Positions 20,815 to 31,484 of a stretch of DNA of 35,486 bases are shown here, piece after piece. Source of the DNA: Nemertoderma westbladi (taxonomy: Eukaryota; Xenacoelomorpha; Nemertodermatida; Nemertodermatidae). Under the pieces are notes generated by a model, which ran no database searches, was not told where the DNA came from, and saw only the letters and a program-made list of their open reading frames with translations. The stretch covers positions 1 to 35,486 of the forward strand of contig JAUCBJ010008646.1 in assembly GCA_032718475.1 (NCBI GenBank). The letters are read 5' to 3'. The first letter of the stretch is position 1; the number at the start of each line of letters is the position of its first letter. The translations under genes were made by a program, and so were the position numbers.

Positions 20815-21217
20815 TAGCTATTAATTTATTAGCTATTAGCTATTAGCTATTATTTAGCTACTCAATTACACGCCGCCCACCACACTATCAACCAATCACA
20901 CCCCCTCTACCTCCGTACCAACAAATCAAAGTCAAGCTGAAATCTATCAACCAAGAACACGCTGCCATTAATAGGCCAGGGATTACGCACAAAGTCTGAC
21001 GACTTATTTCCAATGCGGTCCCCCCAGAACTTTACTTCCCAGAGGAAATCCAGTACTCATTTAGGTACCACTTAAGGATCCAAGGCAGAGATGCACCCTG
21101 GCTGGTCCCTTTAAAGCATTCGTGCCGAAACGAAAACTGCCCTGGCCCATGTGAGGATCGAACCCACGACAAACGGGAGATGTGAATTCAATTGCAACCA
21201 CTACACCAAGGTGGAAC
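20815..21217 (-). mobile_element. tRNA-derived SINE
   Basis: On the minus strand the head (21217 to about 21141) reads GTTCCACCTTGGTGTAGTGG and includes GTGGGTTCGATCCTCAC. The A and B boxes of a polymerase III promoter are clear, and the T arm pairs fully with one G-T. A body of about 250-300 bp follows, and the sequence ends in a short (TAGCTAA)-like run at about 20815-20870, a plausible microsatellite tail. There is no functional acceptor stem, so it is not a tRNA gene. The exact 3' boundary is uncertain. Confidence 0.6.
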
Positions 21218-22350
21218 ATATCATATGACCTGTACAGATACTAATTCGTTTATTGTTTTGGTTCGATTCACTTCCTATGTAGGCCTAACCAGGGTTTTTA
21301 TTTAAAACCTGGTATTCTTCGCGTGGGGGTAAATTGTAAAGTGAAATAAAGCAAACTGAGGCAAGATAAGGTCGCGGTACATGGGCCTATTTGCTTCATA
21401 GCATTATCATTAGGTAATATTTTGTAGAATGTATTTAGATATTCTAATTTAAATAATTTTTATTTAATTTTAATTTAAATTTTTACATGCGTTGAAAGAG
21501 AATCGAAGTAAAGTAAGGCACATAATTTGAGCAAAATCCATTCAAACACTCAAAAGATATTGGAACTTTAGTGTCTGAAAGACGAACTACAAAACGGAAC
21601 TCAATATCCAATATTGGTTTAGGCTGTGTAGCCCGTATATACCAGTGTTGGCGTATCACGTGTCACTGTTGACGGATTTTATTTTATATATTCGTGTTGT
21701 CCTAAGTTCACAGTTCTAGAACAACTGTGATGTGGCGAAAATATCGTAATTGTATACTATATAGTACACAAGTTTGGAATTTTTCCGGGCAGTCGGGGCA
21801 CCACTGTTCCACATGTGGTACCAGTAATAGTAGTACAATTATTTAAACAATCAATTATCTAAGTACCCGAACTAATGTAATAAAGAGATAATATTTAATC
21901 CTTGAAAACGTGTATGTTTAATAATGCCATAAACTCTATCCACCAATCCATCGGAGCCATAAACTATATCCAGTAAACACTCGAATTTTCGGTGTAATAT
22001 GGTAAATTTTGGTTCTAGCACCACATTTCGTACCCATCACCAAAAAAGTACAATTTTGAGATATCCAGTGCGGTTTTTATTGATTCCATCGGATTCACAA
22101 CCCTCATAAACCCGTATAACGAAAGAAACAAGATGATACTATCTATTTATCAATTTGCTTATTTCCAAAAATTTGGTGCTGTCACAACAATTTTCACCTC
22201 ACAAACCCGTATAACGCAAGAAACAAGGTGACACAAACAATTTATATATATGATGGTTTTAACCATAAGTTGAAACCTCACACCATCTACCGAAAAACAC
22301 ATGATATCGAAGAATGTAAACGGATTGCATGGACACGTTTCCGTTTATCC
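21218..22350. other. Intergenic, nothing recognised
   Basis: No gene is supported. A short direct repeat containing aacccgtataacg, aagaaacaag occurs near 22111-22132 and again near 22204-22228. Confidence 0.45.
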
Positions 22351-22354
22351 TCTA

Positions 22355-22580
22355 CACACAAAAAACTGTCCTTGTCAAATATGCAAGAAATTTCTTGTCA
22401 AAGTATTGACTATAATATTCTTGTCAATATGACGTATATTTCTAGACACATTGACAAGAAAAATTATCATTATAAAAATGACAAGATTGGTTTGTCAATA
22501 TAGCAAGAATCATGACAAGATATATTGTCAATATAATGTAGAAGTGTTTGATTTGTCAATTTAGCAAGAAATCTTGGCCA
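22355..22580. repeat. Cluster of TTGTCAA / CAAGAA motifs, copy 1
   Basis: At least eight degenerate copies of (T)TTGTCAA and GCAAGAA or GACAAGAA occur in both orientations, including the perfect 14-bp palindrome CAAGAAATTTCTTG (22384-22397). The same cluster type returns at 30360-30605. It is not a regular tandem repeat, because the spacing varies. An open frame at 22228-22503 crosses it and looks incidental. Confidence 0.6.
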
Positions 22581-24200
22581 CATACATAGGCCTAATCATC
22601 AATATATTTATTATAATGTACAACAATGTTTATACTGTTAGTAGTTAATATATTAAGCCTCACCCAGATATATTGTTATGTCCTCAGTATCAGCATGTCT
22701 GGAAAGATTATAATAGATTTAAGAACCTGCCAACATCATGATCATTGATATTGATCATGATCAGTGCGTGCATGATCGTCAGATACTTCACAAGAAGTAT
22801 CCTAAATTGTCTTTCACACATACAGTATTATGACTGTATGAAGCTATTTGTTCCATTTAATAATGATAATGAATTTTTCAACGACCAAGGAAAGGAAATT
22901 CAACAGATTAATATTATAGAGAAATTTTTTATTTTCTATCCAAAACATTAAAAGGTTTACTGTAGTGGCACAGTTTAAAACACCATTAGAACATAGTTTG
23001 GATGGGTTCCCGGTTTCGGAGGAAGTTCCATAACCATATCAATCATATCTGTGCATTAGGTTAATTTTCTATGCATGGGTTTATATTACTGCTGTATTGG
23101 TTCAGAGCTGTTCTGTACATTATTTGGCAGGGATACTATAGATTCAAATTATTTTAGTATTCAATTGTTGTTAAATAGTATTATTGTCCAATAAGAAATC
23201 TTCACAAAAAAATACCGCCAAAACAACCATTATGCTGATCCTATCCAATCCAATGCTATATGTTTAATGTTTATGTTTTGTTTAATAGTTTGGGTATAAG
23301 AAAGCTAATGCTTATGGAACCCGTACACACCAAAAGAAAGTCCAACTGAAAGTAATTATAACAGTACCGGTAAGTAATTAAGTATTGCGACCAATACCGA
23401 CCATGTTTACGAAACAATAACAAAAACATATATAAAACAATTGGAACATAAAAGGACACAGTTAAATTAAAATAGTGTTCTTATAAAAATGGTTACTAAT
23501 AAAATGTCTTGCTTGCTAAAGGGTTAAAGTGACGTCTGTAAAATCACGAGTATACACAGCAAATTACATAACAGTCGATAAAGTCAGATACATACACTAA
23601 AAATTACAAATATACATTAGAATTACTAAACAAATTCAATAAAATGACAGTCTATATAGTATCACGAGTATACACAGAAAGTTACATATCAGTCGATAAA
23701 ATCGGATACAAGTATATCGGTTAGGGCTAATATCGATAGTTTAAGGGTTGGAAATAAAATATAAAATTAATTTAAAATATCAGATAATCCATAGCTATAA
23801 AAACAGTACGGTATGTAAAATAGATCAAGACATTTGAACACTTAAATTTACATGGATTAGCTAACACTACACGATGAGAAAATAAGTACACAGTTTAAGC
23901 TTTAAGGGTTAAAATAAAATATAAAATAAAATTAAAATATTCGATAAAATCGTTGTATAGAAACAGTTTGGTATGTAGAACTGATGGATTTAATTAAAAT
24001 AAAATATTGCATATGAATTGGATTATTTAAGAAATAACAAATAACAGTTGCACCATTTGGGTCTATTTAAAAATACGAACGATTGGTAAGAGATTATACT
24101 GTAAGTTACATAAAAATAAGTAGATCAAGTGAAAAATAAGTAGATAAGTAAAATAAGATAAAATGGAATGAAAGTTGGTGTTGTAATTAAAAAAAATTTT
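22581..24200. other. AT-rich region with degenerate direct repeats
   Basis: No gene is seen. The segment 23549-23598 recurs at 23661-23710 (cacgagtatacacag, cagtcgataaa; about 112 bp apart), and tttaagggtt...ataaaatataaaat...ggtatgtaa near 23740-23818 recurs near 23898-23976. These lie downstream of the CR1-like ORF as read on the minus strand and could belong to its 3' part, but I cannot show it. Confidence 0.45.
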
Positions 24201-24278
24201 AAAATATATGATAGATAAAACAACGTTAATGTGATGAAAAAAAGTTGGTGATTATTAATGCAGGTAATAATACGTGGA

Positions 24279-26543
24279 TTATGTGAGGTTCCACCACGAG
24301 GGGGTGAATTTCAGGGGTAAATGTTTATAATGAGTGTTCAGCCTGGATTTGAAGGTGTTTAGCGAGGGTGAGGTGACTATATTATCGGTCAGTGCATTCC
24401 ATGGGTCAATGACCCGGAAGTGGAAGGTAGAGTTCCGTTGGAGTAATCTCGCACGTGGTTTCTGGAGTTTTAGGGAATGGCCGCGAGTACTGCTGGAGGA
24501 GAGAGTAAATAGATGGTCGACTGACTCCAGACCCGACAGATACCGATAGACCTGGACGAGGTCAGCGCGGTGGCGACGATACTCGAGGGTCGGGAGGCCC
24601 AGTTGCCGCAAACGAAGAGGGTACGGTGTGTCTCGCAGGTTGGCTACTAACCGAGTAGCTCGCCGTTGGACTGATTCAATCAGCCGTGTCTCTCCGATCC
24701 GATGTGGCGACCAGACAGTGGAGGCATACTCCAGTGTTGGTCGTACGAGGGCTTTGTAGAGATTGATGAAGATATCCCCATCCAGGTGCTTGAATGTCCG
24801 ATATATTAATCCAAGAGTTCGGTTTGCTTTTTTCACGATCGTTGCAATATGGTGGCCGAATGAAAGGTCATTTTGAAATATAACACCAAGGTCTTTTTCT
24901 TTGGATGTCCGTTCTAGAATGTGATCACCAAGTTGATATGGAAGGCAAGGGTTGTCGTATCCTATATGCATAATTTTACATTTTGTAAAGTTGAAACTCA
25001 ACTGCCACGTCAAACTCCAGTTGTAAAGAATATCTAAGTCCGATTGTAAGGGGCCAATCGCAGGGCATGGGTGTGCATTAAAAACTACTGAGTCCTTAGT
25101 GTCGTCCGCAAATAAATAAATTAAAAATCGAACAAGAGATGGTAGGTCATTCACGTAGCAGAGAAAGCAAAGCACAGCCGCCAGACTTCCTTGTGGGACT
25201 CCACTGCGCACTGCCAACCAATCCGAGAATTCTCCTTCAACAACCACCCTCTGCACTCGATCCGACAAGAAGTCTTCAATCCATCCTAGAAGGTTCCCTG
25301 CAAAGCCAAGAGATTCTAGTTTGTGTATTAACCTCTTATGGGGAACAGCATCAAAAGCCTTTGAGAAGTCCAAGTATACTATGTCAATACATTGTTTGTT
25401 GTCCACTGCCAGCGACCAGTTATAAATTACATCCAGCAATTGAAGTGTACAGGATCGACCCAATTGAAATCCATATTGTTGATTTGCCATTAAAACGTTT
25501 TCTTTTAGGTGAGTCCACATACCAGCAACCACAATTCGTTCCATTAATTTTGAGATTACAGAAGTTAAACTGACCTTTCTGTAGTTTTCGGGAGATGTCT
25601 TCTTACCTCGTTTGAATATGGGGGTTATATTGGCTTGTTTCCATTCGGTTGGTACTTTCGCAGCGTCCATAGATTGTTGAAACATCGTTGAGAGAGGTGT
25701 TATAAGTACAGGCGATAGTTCAACCAACATAATTGGATAAATTCCATCGGGGCCAGGTGCACTGGAAGAGTTAATTTTACCTATCGCTTCCAGTACAATA
25801 TCTGGGGTGAAATCAATGGTTACAAGTGGCGCATTGTATGTAGGGGTGTCCTGAACTGTGGGAATGGGGAGTATTTCACTAGTAGATATCAAGTGGTAGT
25901 GATTATTTAGAACTGTCGCTTTATCTTTGTTGTTAGTAACTAGATTGCCGGCCGTGTCGATGAGGTTGTGAACTGATGGCTTTATTGTTCGTTTTGAGTG
26001 AATGTATTTCCAGAACTCTTTAGGGTTTGTTGCAGCATTTGAAGCTGTTGCCTTTTCGTAGTTGTATTGTGCCTGGCGGACCTTTGAGGTACATTGATTA
26101 CGCATGGCTTTGTATTCATTGTACATTGTTGTTGATGGTGTTTTCGTATAGGAGTCCCATAATTTCCGTTTGATGCTAATCAACTGGCATATATTTTTAG
26201 ACATCCACTTCGGTTTCTTAGAACGCTTTCTAACTTTTGAATATGGAATGTTTCTTTCGCAAGACTCTATGAGGTTGGAATGTATAATTTTCCATGATTG
26301 TTGCACATCAAGTCGAGGTAATGACTCCACAGTTAGTTTATCCTGTAATTCCGATTTGATGATTGAGAAATCCGCCTTTTCAAATATTGGTTTTGAGCGT
26401 GTCGATATTGTTTTAGACATTAGTTTAAAACTGACATCGAATTGAAGTATTAGGTGATCACTTGCGCCTAGAGTGGGATGATATAGAGGCGGGTCCCCGG
26501 AAAGTTCATCATTTACCAGTATTATACTATATATCAGAGCCAC
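24279..26543 (-). CDS. CR1/jockey-like non-LTR retrotransposon reverse transcriptase (5'-truncated)
   Basis: An uninterrupted 754-codon frame. Residues 26-30 (GASDH) are the very end of an apurinic-type endonuclease domain, so almost all of the endonuclease and any first ORF are missing. The reverse transcriptase follows with APGPDG (262-267), LDFSKAFD (391-398), SGVPQGS (447-453) and the catalytic FADD (478-481). The thumb and a C-terminal region ending in PWNAL...FKSRL follow, as is usual in CR1, L2 and jockey elements. Some conserved residues are changed: the segment after GVPQGS reads LAAVLCF where V/L-x-G-P-L-L-F is usual. With the frame intact it is fairly recent, but the 5' truncation should make it immobile. 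It is not a host gene. Confidence 0.92.
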   Translation of the reverse strand: MALIYSIILVNDELSGDPPLYHPTLGASDHLILQFDVSFKLMSKTISTRSKPIFEKADFSIIKSELQDKLTVESLPRLDVQQSWKIIHSNLIESCERNIPYSKVRKRSKKPKWMSKNICQLISIKRKLWDSYTKTPSTTMYNEYKAMRNQCTSKVRQAQYNYEKATASNAATNPKEFWKYIHSKRTIKPSVHNLIDTAGNLVTNNKDKATVLNNHYHLISTSEILPIPTVQDTPTYNAPLVTIDFTPDIVLEAIGKINSSSAPGPDGIYPIMLVELSPVLITPLSTMFQQSMDAAKVPTEWKQANITPIFKRGKKTSPENYRKVSLTSVISKLMERIVVAGMWTHLKENVLMANQQYGFQLGRSCTLQLLDVIYNWSLAVDNKQCIDIVYLDFSKAFDAVPHKRLIHKLESLGFAGNLLGWIEDFLSDRVQRVVVEGEFSDWLAVRSGVPQGSLAAVLCFLCYVNDLPSLVRFLIYLFADDTKDSVVFNAHPCPAIGPLQSDLDILYNWSLTWQLSFNFTKCKIMHIGYDNPCLPYQLGDHILERTSKEKDLGVIFQNDLSFGHHIATIVKKANRTLGLIYRTFKHLDGDIFINLYKALVRPTLEYASTVWSPHRIGETRLIESVQRRATRLVANLRDTPYPLRLRQLGLPTLEYRRHRADLVQVYRYLSGLESVDHLFTLSSSSTRGHSLKLQKPRARLLQRNSTFHFRVIDPWNALTDNIVTSPSLNTFKSRLNTHYKHLPLKFTPSWWNLT

Positions 26544-27164
26544 TGCTATTAGTCAGAGTTCAGACCACGGTAGGTGGTAGGCAGTACTGCAGTAGGACAG
26601 GAGGGGGGAGACTCAGCTCAGACTGCATTGCTGACATTCATGACATTGGACATTCCGGCGTTATACTGTTATAGGCTGGCTGATAGGCCTATTTATAACG
26701 GCGCGAGGCAGCACACCATTACATCAGTACGTACGTACCCGTCTGCCCGTACAATAGGCCCTAATCAGCTAATACCTGAATACTGTAGGCCTACTGAATT
26801 TTTCATTCAACTTCTGAACTTAGGCCCTATGCCCTACAGCCCTATTTCTGTATTTTATAACAAAATGATTCTCTCCTGCTCCTCACTGCCTCAGCTCACA
26901 GGCTCAAGTCTGCAAGTCAGTCTTAAAACAGTTAAGTACCAGGCTGCCTGGCTGCCAGGTAGTCTACGGTACTCGTCTAACATGAATGAATACCTGATAT
27001 GCCTGAATACCCACTAAGCCGATGACAGTGTTCACTGCTGGTACTGATACTGTGATGTGATATGGTGATGGTCATGGGCCTATAAACTTCAGAACATCAG
27101 AACTTATATTTCTGATTTTGGTAAGTTCACAAACACTGAAACAGACAAATTTTACAGTTTTACC
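26544..27164. other. Intergenic, nothing recognised
   Basis: No gene is supported. The region is less AT-rich than its surroundings and has several AGGCCTA or TAGGCC(C)TA motifs (26688, 26788, 26820). Confidence 0.4.
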
Positions 27165-27415
27165 GGTCCGTAGTACAGTAGTACCGGTATTTATTTATTA
27201 GTTAGTACCGGGAGTATTTATTTATTAATTTACCGGTAGTACAGTAGTATAGTAACGGTCCGGTAGTATTTATTTATTTATTAGTTTAGTAGGCCTAGTA
27301 TTTTTTTATTAGTTTAGTACCGGTAGTATTTATTTATTAGTTCTGTAGTTTAGTAGTAGGCCTATTTATTTATTAGTGTAGTAGTCTGGTAGTATTTATT
27401 GACTTTTTTTAGCAG
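27165..27415 (+). repeat. Degenerate repeats built on (ac)CGGTAGTATTTATTTATTAG
   Basis: Six or seven loose copies of a 30-45 bp unit occur, each combining a TACCGGTA-like hexamer core, GTATTTATTTATTAG and TTTAGTA. Two copies carry AGGCCTA in place of ACCGGTA. Unit length varies, so it is an old or unstable tandem repeat. Confidence 0.65.
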
Positions 27416-29404
27416 TTTAGGGGGCTTAGGCCCAGGCATGATGTTGACCGTATTACAGTACCGGTATTACTGTCAATATTATTTTGTATTTATATACAAC
27501 AACTACAAGTAGTGTGCAATTTGTTACAGGTCAGTGGAGGACATACCACAGATACATTTCCATTGCTGCACTATCCATGTATCAATGAATGCCGCTGTGT
27601 GGTGGAATGTACATCGGGCTAGAATGAGATGATCATATCAACGGTTCCTACCTTGCTCGAGATTTACTACCAGGGCTGACGTTTCTGTCACATCCTGACA
27701 TCAGCACATGGCTACCAGTAATGGAGTTACCTAACAGAAACTGCGGCCAACTGCAAATATTATCTTCAGGATTATTCTTCTGACGGCTTGGTCTGTTAGT
27801 GGCTGGCAATCTAAAACCTGTAGACCTGACAACTTTAGGAGCAAATTGGAGGCTGAAATCAGCCGTACCGGTACTCTAGTTGATTCGGATCCCGCAAATA
27901 CATTCAACTTTACTACAAGTTCTTTTGGATTGGCAGATTGGGTTGATTGTGGTCTAACCGGCTAACACTCTGACTGTTCCACAGCGGCTCTGTTTGTTTA
28001 TAGATCTTGCATGCCGGCCTTCCCATGATTGGCATCGTGTGTCGCAGTTCTACATAAAGCTTATTGGATTAATGAAACCACATACTCTATAATTCTAGAG
28101 TAAGTTAGGATATAGGCCTAATACTACCGGTATTGGAACTGATGGACTTCTAAATAATGCCTCTCAGTGTACCCTCTAACTCATAAGTGATTTCCAGTGT
28201 TTAATTAATCAGTAATTTATTTCTAGTATTTAATTTTAAAGTCAATTATTATTTATAATTCGAACAGTATTATGGCAAGAAATCATGGTCTTACGAATGG
28301 CAGAGACACACTCAAAAATTTAACCTAACATTTCACTATTTTATTGTTAATTTGAGTTCCTGACAGCGTATTTTTCAAAATGTTCACTGGGAAAAGTTTC
28401 TACTTGTTTGTTCGAAAAATTGCTACTGCTGTGTATCGCTAATTTAATTTTCTACTTGATTTCTGTATTAATTTATTAAGATTTAAATATCATGGCGGCA
28501 GGTGGGCCAGGCCATCATCGGTCACTGTGGTTCGGTTGGCAGAAACAGACTAAATCCATTATGGGTAGCATGTGCGAATGTTGGTAGTATTAAATTTGTA
28601 ATTTATCAAAGTTTGAATTTCAAATTGTACAGAAAATTTGCATTTTTCAATATTCGCTATTTCCTATTTAGAAATATGGCTTTACAATTTTTAGAAATTG
28701 TGATTTTATTTATTTATAGATTTAATTCACATTTTTATTCATTATGGTTAGTTTTGGTTTTTATGATAAATATTATGGTTATATATATATATATAAAGCA
28801 AGAATAGTTATTGGGGTGTATTTAGGCAGTTATGTGATTAAAATTAAAAAATTGACCCACCATTTTTAGGTTAGTAGGTCAAAATATATGTTTCAAATAC
28901 AATACTATTTTGTTAAGATGTGTATTATAATTTGTACCAATAAATTAAGTAAGTTGTTTAAATTTGTTTAGGGTTTGGTAATTCGATGATTTGAACCATG
29001 AAATGTATTTATTCGCTTGACCAAACGGACTGACAAATAATGTATATTCGCCTGACGAAGTGAGCAAATTTACTCCCCAACGAAAATATATATTACAGAT
29101 AGGGGGGGAACTGGACGCAATAAAAATTCATCCCTCTCCAGGGGAAATTGGACGAACAGATGAGACAGAACAGATGAATTGAACGAAGAGGGGAAACAGA
29201 TGATTAATAATTGATTAATATGATTAATGATTAATAAATCTCAAAAATAAAACCTGTTCTATTGTATTTAGTTTATTGTTTTGGTTAAAATAACGTTCCA
29301 CTGTAACCTGCTCCTTTCCCTAAATTGAGAATTTAACATTGATGCGGTATATTAATTCGCCAAGGCGGGTGTTGCGTCCAGCCCCCCCCCCCTGTCTCTT
29401 ATAT
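27416..29404. other. Intergenic, no supported gene
   Basis: I see no coding homology. A 101-codon frame (28502-28807) is AT-driven and not convincing. A run of 12-13 C lies near 29381-29393, just before the 60-bp array. Confidence 0.45.
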
Positions 29405-29405
29405 G

Positions 29406-30007
29406 AACTTGCCCAAACGGGCAAGTTAAATATATTAGCTTGCCAAAATGGGCAAGTTATATTTTAACTTGCCCAAACGGGCAAGTTAAATATATTAGCT
29501 TGCCAAAATGGGCAAGTTATATTTTAACTTGCCCAAACTGGCAAGTTAAATATTATGGCTTGCCAAAATGGGCAAGTTATATTTTAACTTGCCCAAACTG
29601 GCAAGTTAAATATAATGGCTTGCCAAAATGGGCAAGTTATATTTTAACTTGCCCAAACTGGCAAGTTAAATATAATGGCTTGCCAAAATGGGCAAGTTAT
29701 ATTTTAACTTGCCCAAACTGGAAAGTTAAATATAATGGCTTGCCAAAATGGGCAAGTTATATTTTAACTTGCCCAAACTGGCAAGTTAAATATAATGGCT
29801 TGCCAAAATGGGCAAGTTATATTTTAACTTGCCCAAACTGGAAAGTTAAATATAATGGCTTGCCAAAATGGGCAAGTTATATTTTAACTTGCCCAAACTG
29901 GCAAGTTAAATATAATGGCTTGCCAAAATGGGCAAGTTATATTTTAACTTGCCCAAACTGGCAAGTTAAATATAATGGCTTGCGAAAATGGGCAAGTTAT
30001 ATATTAA
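29406..30007 (+). repeat. 60-bp tandem array of hairpin-forming units, ten copies
   Basis: The period is exactly 60 bp. Each unit holds two inverted repeats, AACTTGCC...GGCAAGTT and CTTGCC...GGCAAG. In the first two copies the first hairpin is perfect (AACTTGCCCAAACGGGCAAG plus TT, 9-bp arms); in the other copies one change (CGGG to CTGG) shortens it. Copies 6-9 alternate gcaag and gaaag, hinting at a 120-bp higher-order unit. Because 60 is a multiple of 3, a 199-codon frame (29440-30039) runs through it; I do not regard it as a gene. Confidence 0.97.
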
Positions 30008-30359
30008 CTACCTATATACTTATTTACTATCAGCATTAACTATACAGAAAGCAAATTTTTGTATTCCGTTACAACTACAAATGAAGATGAAACAGTTGAG
30101 GTTGTAAAAAGTATTGAAACGCAGCAGAGGAATATCCGCCGTTTTTTAATTATTATTAAGTATGCTATTTAGAGTTGCCTTTAATTGAATTGTTATTAAT
30201 TCATAATTATTATTCTCATGCAATAAATATCTGCCTTTGTTTATAAAGATATTATAATGTAAAATAATTTCATTACGAATAGATTTCTTTCTTTATTATA
30301 TTATTGAGGTTTCACCATGTGGTGTGTGTTGTACAAGAAATTATATAATTAATATCCGG
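30008..30359. other. AT-rich spacer, nothing recognised
   Basis: There is no gene or repeat that I can support. Confidence 0.45.
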
Positions 30360-30605
30360 TGATTTTGACAAGAATATTTGTCAATAAAATTGGCTATATT
30401 TATAGCCAAAATGGAAAGAATTTTGCAGATTTAACAAGATATTCTTGTCAAGGATTGCAAGTATTCTTGTCAATACAACCAGAAATTCTTGCCAATTATA
30501 ATGACAAGAAATTCTTGCTAATTTGACAATCAGATTTGTGGCTAACTATTGACATGGGATTCTTGTCATTTTGAACATTTTTTTTTGTCAAATTGACAAG
30601 ACACT
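30360..30605. repeat. Cluster of TTGTCAA / CAAGAA motifs, copy 2
   Basis: Degenerate copies of TTCTTGTCAA, TTGACAAGAA and GCAAG occur in both orientations, including CAAGAAATTCTTG near 30504-30516. It matches the cluster at 22355-22580 in motif and in irregular spacing. Confidence 0.6.
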
Positions 30606-30794
30606 TTTTAGAGTGTACTAATCTCGCTGTCAAAAAAGAACGTTGTTCGAGAATTCCTAGCGATCGCAGGCTTTGTCTGCAAATGTGGCATTCCATAAAC
30701 AGAACTGCATGTCGCAGTAGATTGTCCATAGGTCCGTCCACACTTACCTCCCAACTCCATACTCCCGCATACTGATTGCTTTCTTGAGTGAGAA

Positions 30795-31464
30795 TGATTC
30801 CTTTGAGGTCAATTTTGACCTCAGTTAAATGAGAGGTTTGGCAATGACCGCAATGACGGATTTAGTTGGTGTAGACACCTTCAAAACAAGCATAGAGCGA
30901 ATAGTTTTTGAGATATTGCAGATAATATGAAGTCCGGCAGAAGTCAACATTAGTGCCTTGATGCGATATTACAAATACCTGACAAATATCTCAAAAACTA
31001 TTCGCTCTATGCTTATTTTGAAGGTGTCTACAACAACTAATTCAGTCATTGCGGTTCTAAATGAGCATAATATCAATGCAGTAGGAATACTAGAAGTTGA
31101 TCATCACAAAATTGGGAATATGACTCACTTGTGCCAAGGGTGGGAACTAGCCATGTGCTTTTGGGAATATTTCCTGTCATCTCCAAATCAAAATTTTGGT
31201 ATCTATTTGAGTTGATATTGAATGGTACAGGTACAAAACACGATGAGGTGAAATTTGACCTCAAAGTCAATATGTGTAGGCCCCTATAAATTGTAAAATT
31301 GAATAGACCCCCTTGCAAATTTTTAAATTTTTGTTTTTCTAATTGAGAACTACTATAAAATATTAAATGTCACAACATTTCGAGAGAAAATATCAATGTG
31401 TGATAAAATTGTGTAAGTTTAAATCTTCGATGGGTCAAAAATGACCTCAAAGAGAGCACAAGGG
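30795..31464. mobile_element. Possible degraded piggyBac-like element
   Basis: The right end, read inward on the minus strand, is TTAA then CCCTTGTGCTCTCTTTGAGG (TTAA at 31465-31468), a typical piggyBac-style terminus. Near 30801-30820 a segment reads ctttgaggtcaattttgacc, matching the inner part of that end with one mismatch in 20. The outer part and TTAA of the left end are not recognisable. A further gaggt...tttgacctcaaag segment lies near 31225-31250. No transposase is seen. The 71-bp-arm inverted repeat lies within it. Confidence 0.4.
30847..31055. repeat. Long inverted repeat, 71-bp arms, 67-bp loop
   Basis: The left arm 30847-30917 and the reverse complement of the right arm 30985-31055 differ at 4 of 71 positions (94% identity). 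Both include gtagacaccttcaaaa and agcatagagcgaatag. If transcribed it would fold into a long hairpin. A small 85-codon frame overlaps the right arm and is not convincing. Confidence 0.95.
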
Positions 31465-31484
31465 TTAAATCGACTGCAGTTTTC

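Noticed and set aside
21141-21217. Functional tRNA gene
   Set aside because: The promoter boxes and T arm are good, but there is no matching acceptor stem, and a SINE-like body and tail follow.
24334-26674. Plus-strand frames opposite the CR1-like element
   Set aside because: They are shadows of the long minus-strand reverse transcriptase frame.
28502-28807. 101-codon hydrophobic ORF
   Set aside because: The Phe/Ile/Tyr-rich composition follows from AT-rich DNA, and no domain is recognised.
29440-30039. 199-codon frame with W-A-S-Y-I-L-T-C-P repeats
   Set aside because: It is the translation of the 60-bp hairpin array, with no start context, splice site or unique domain.
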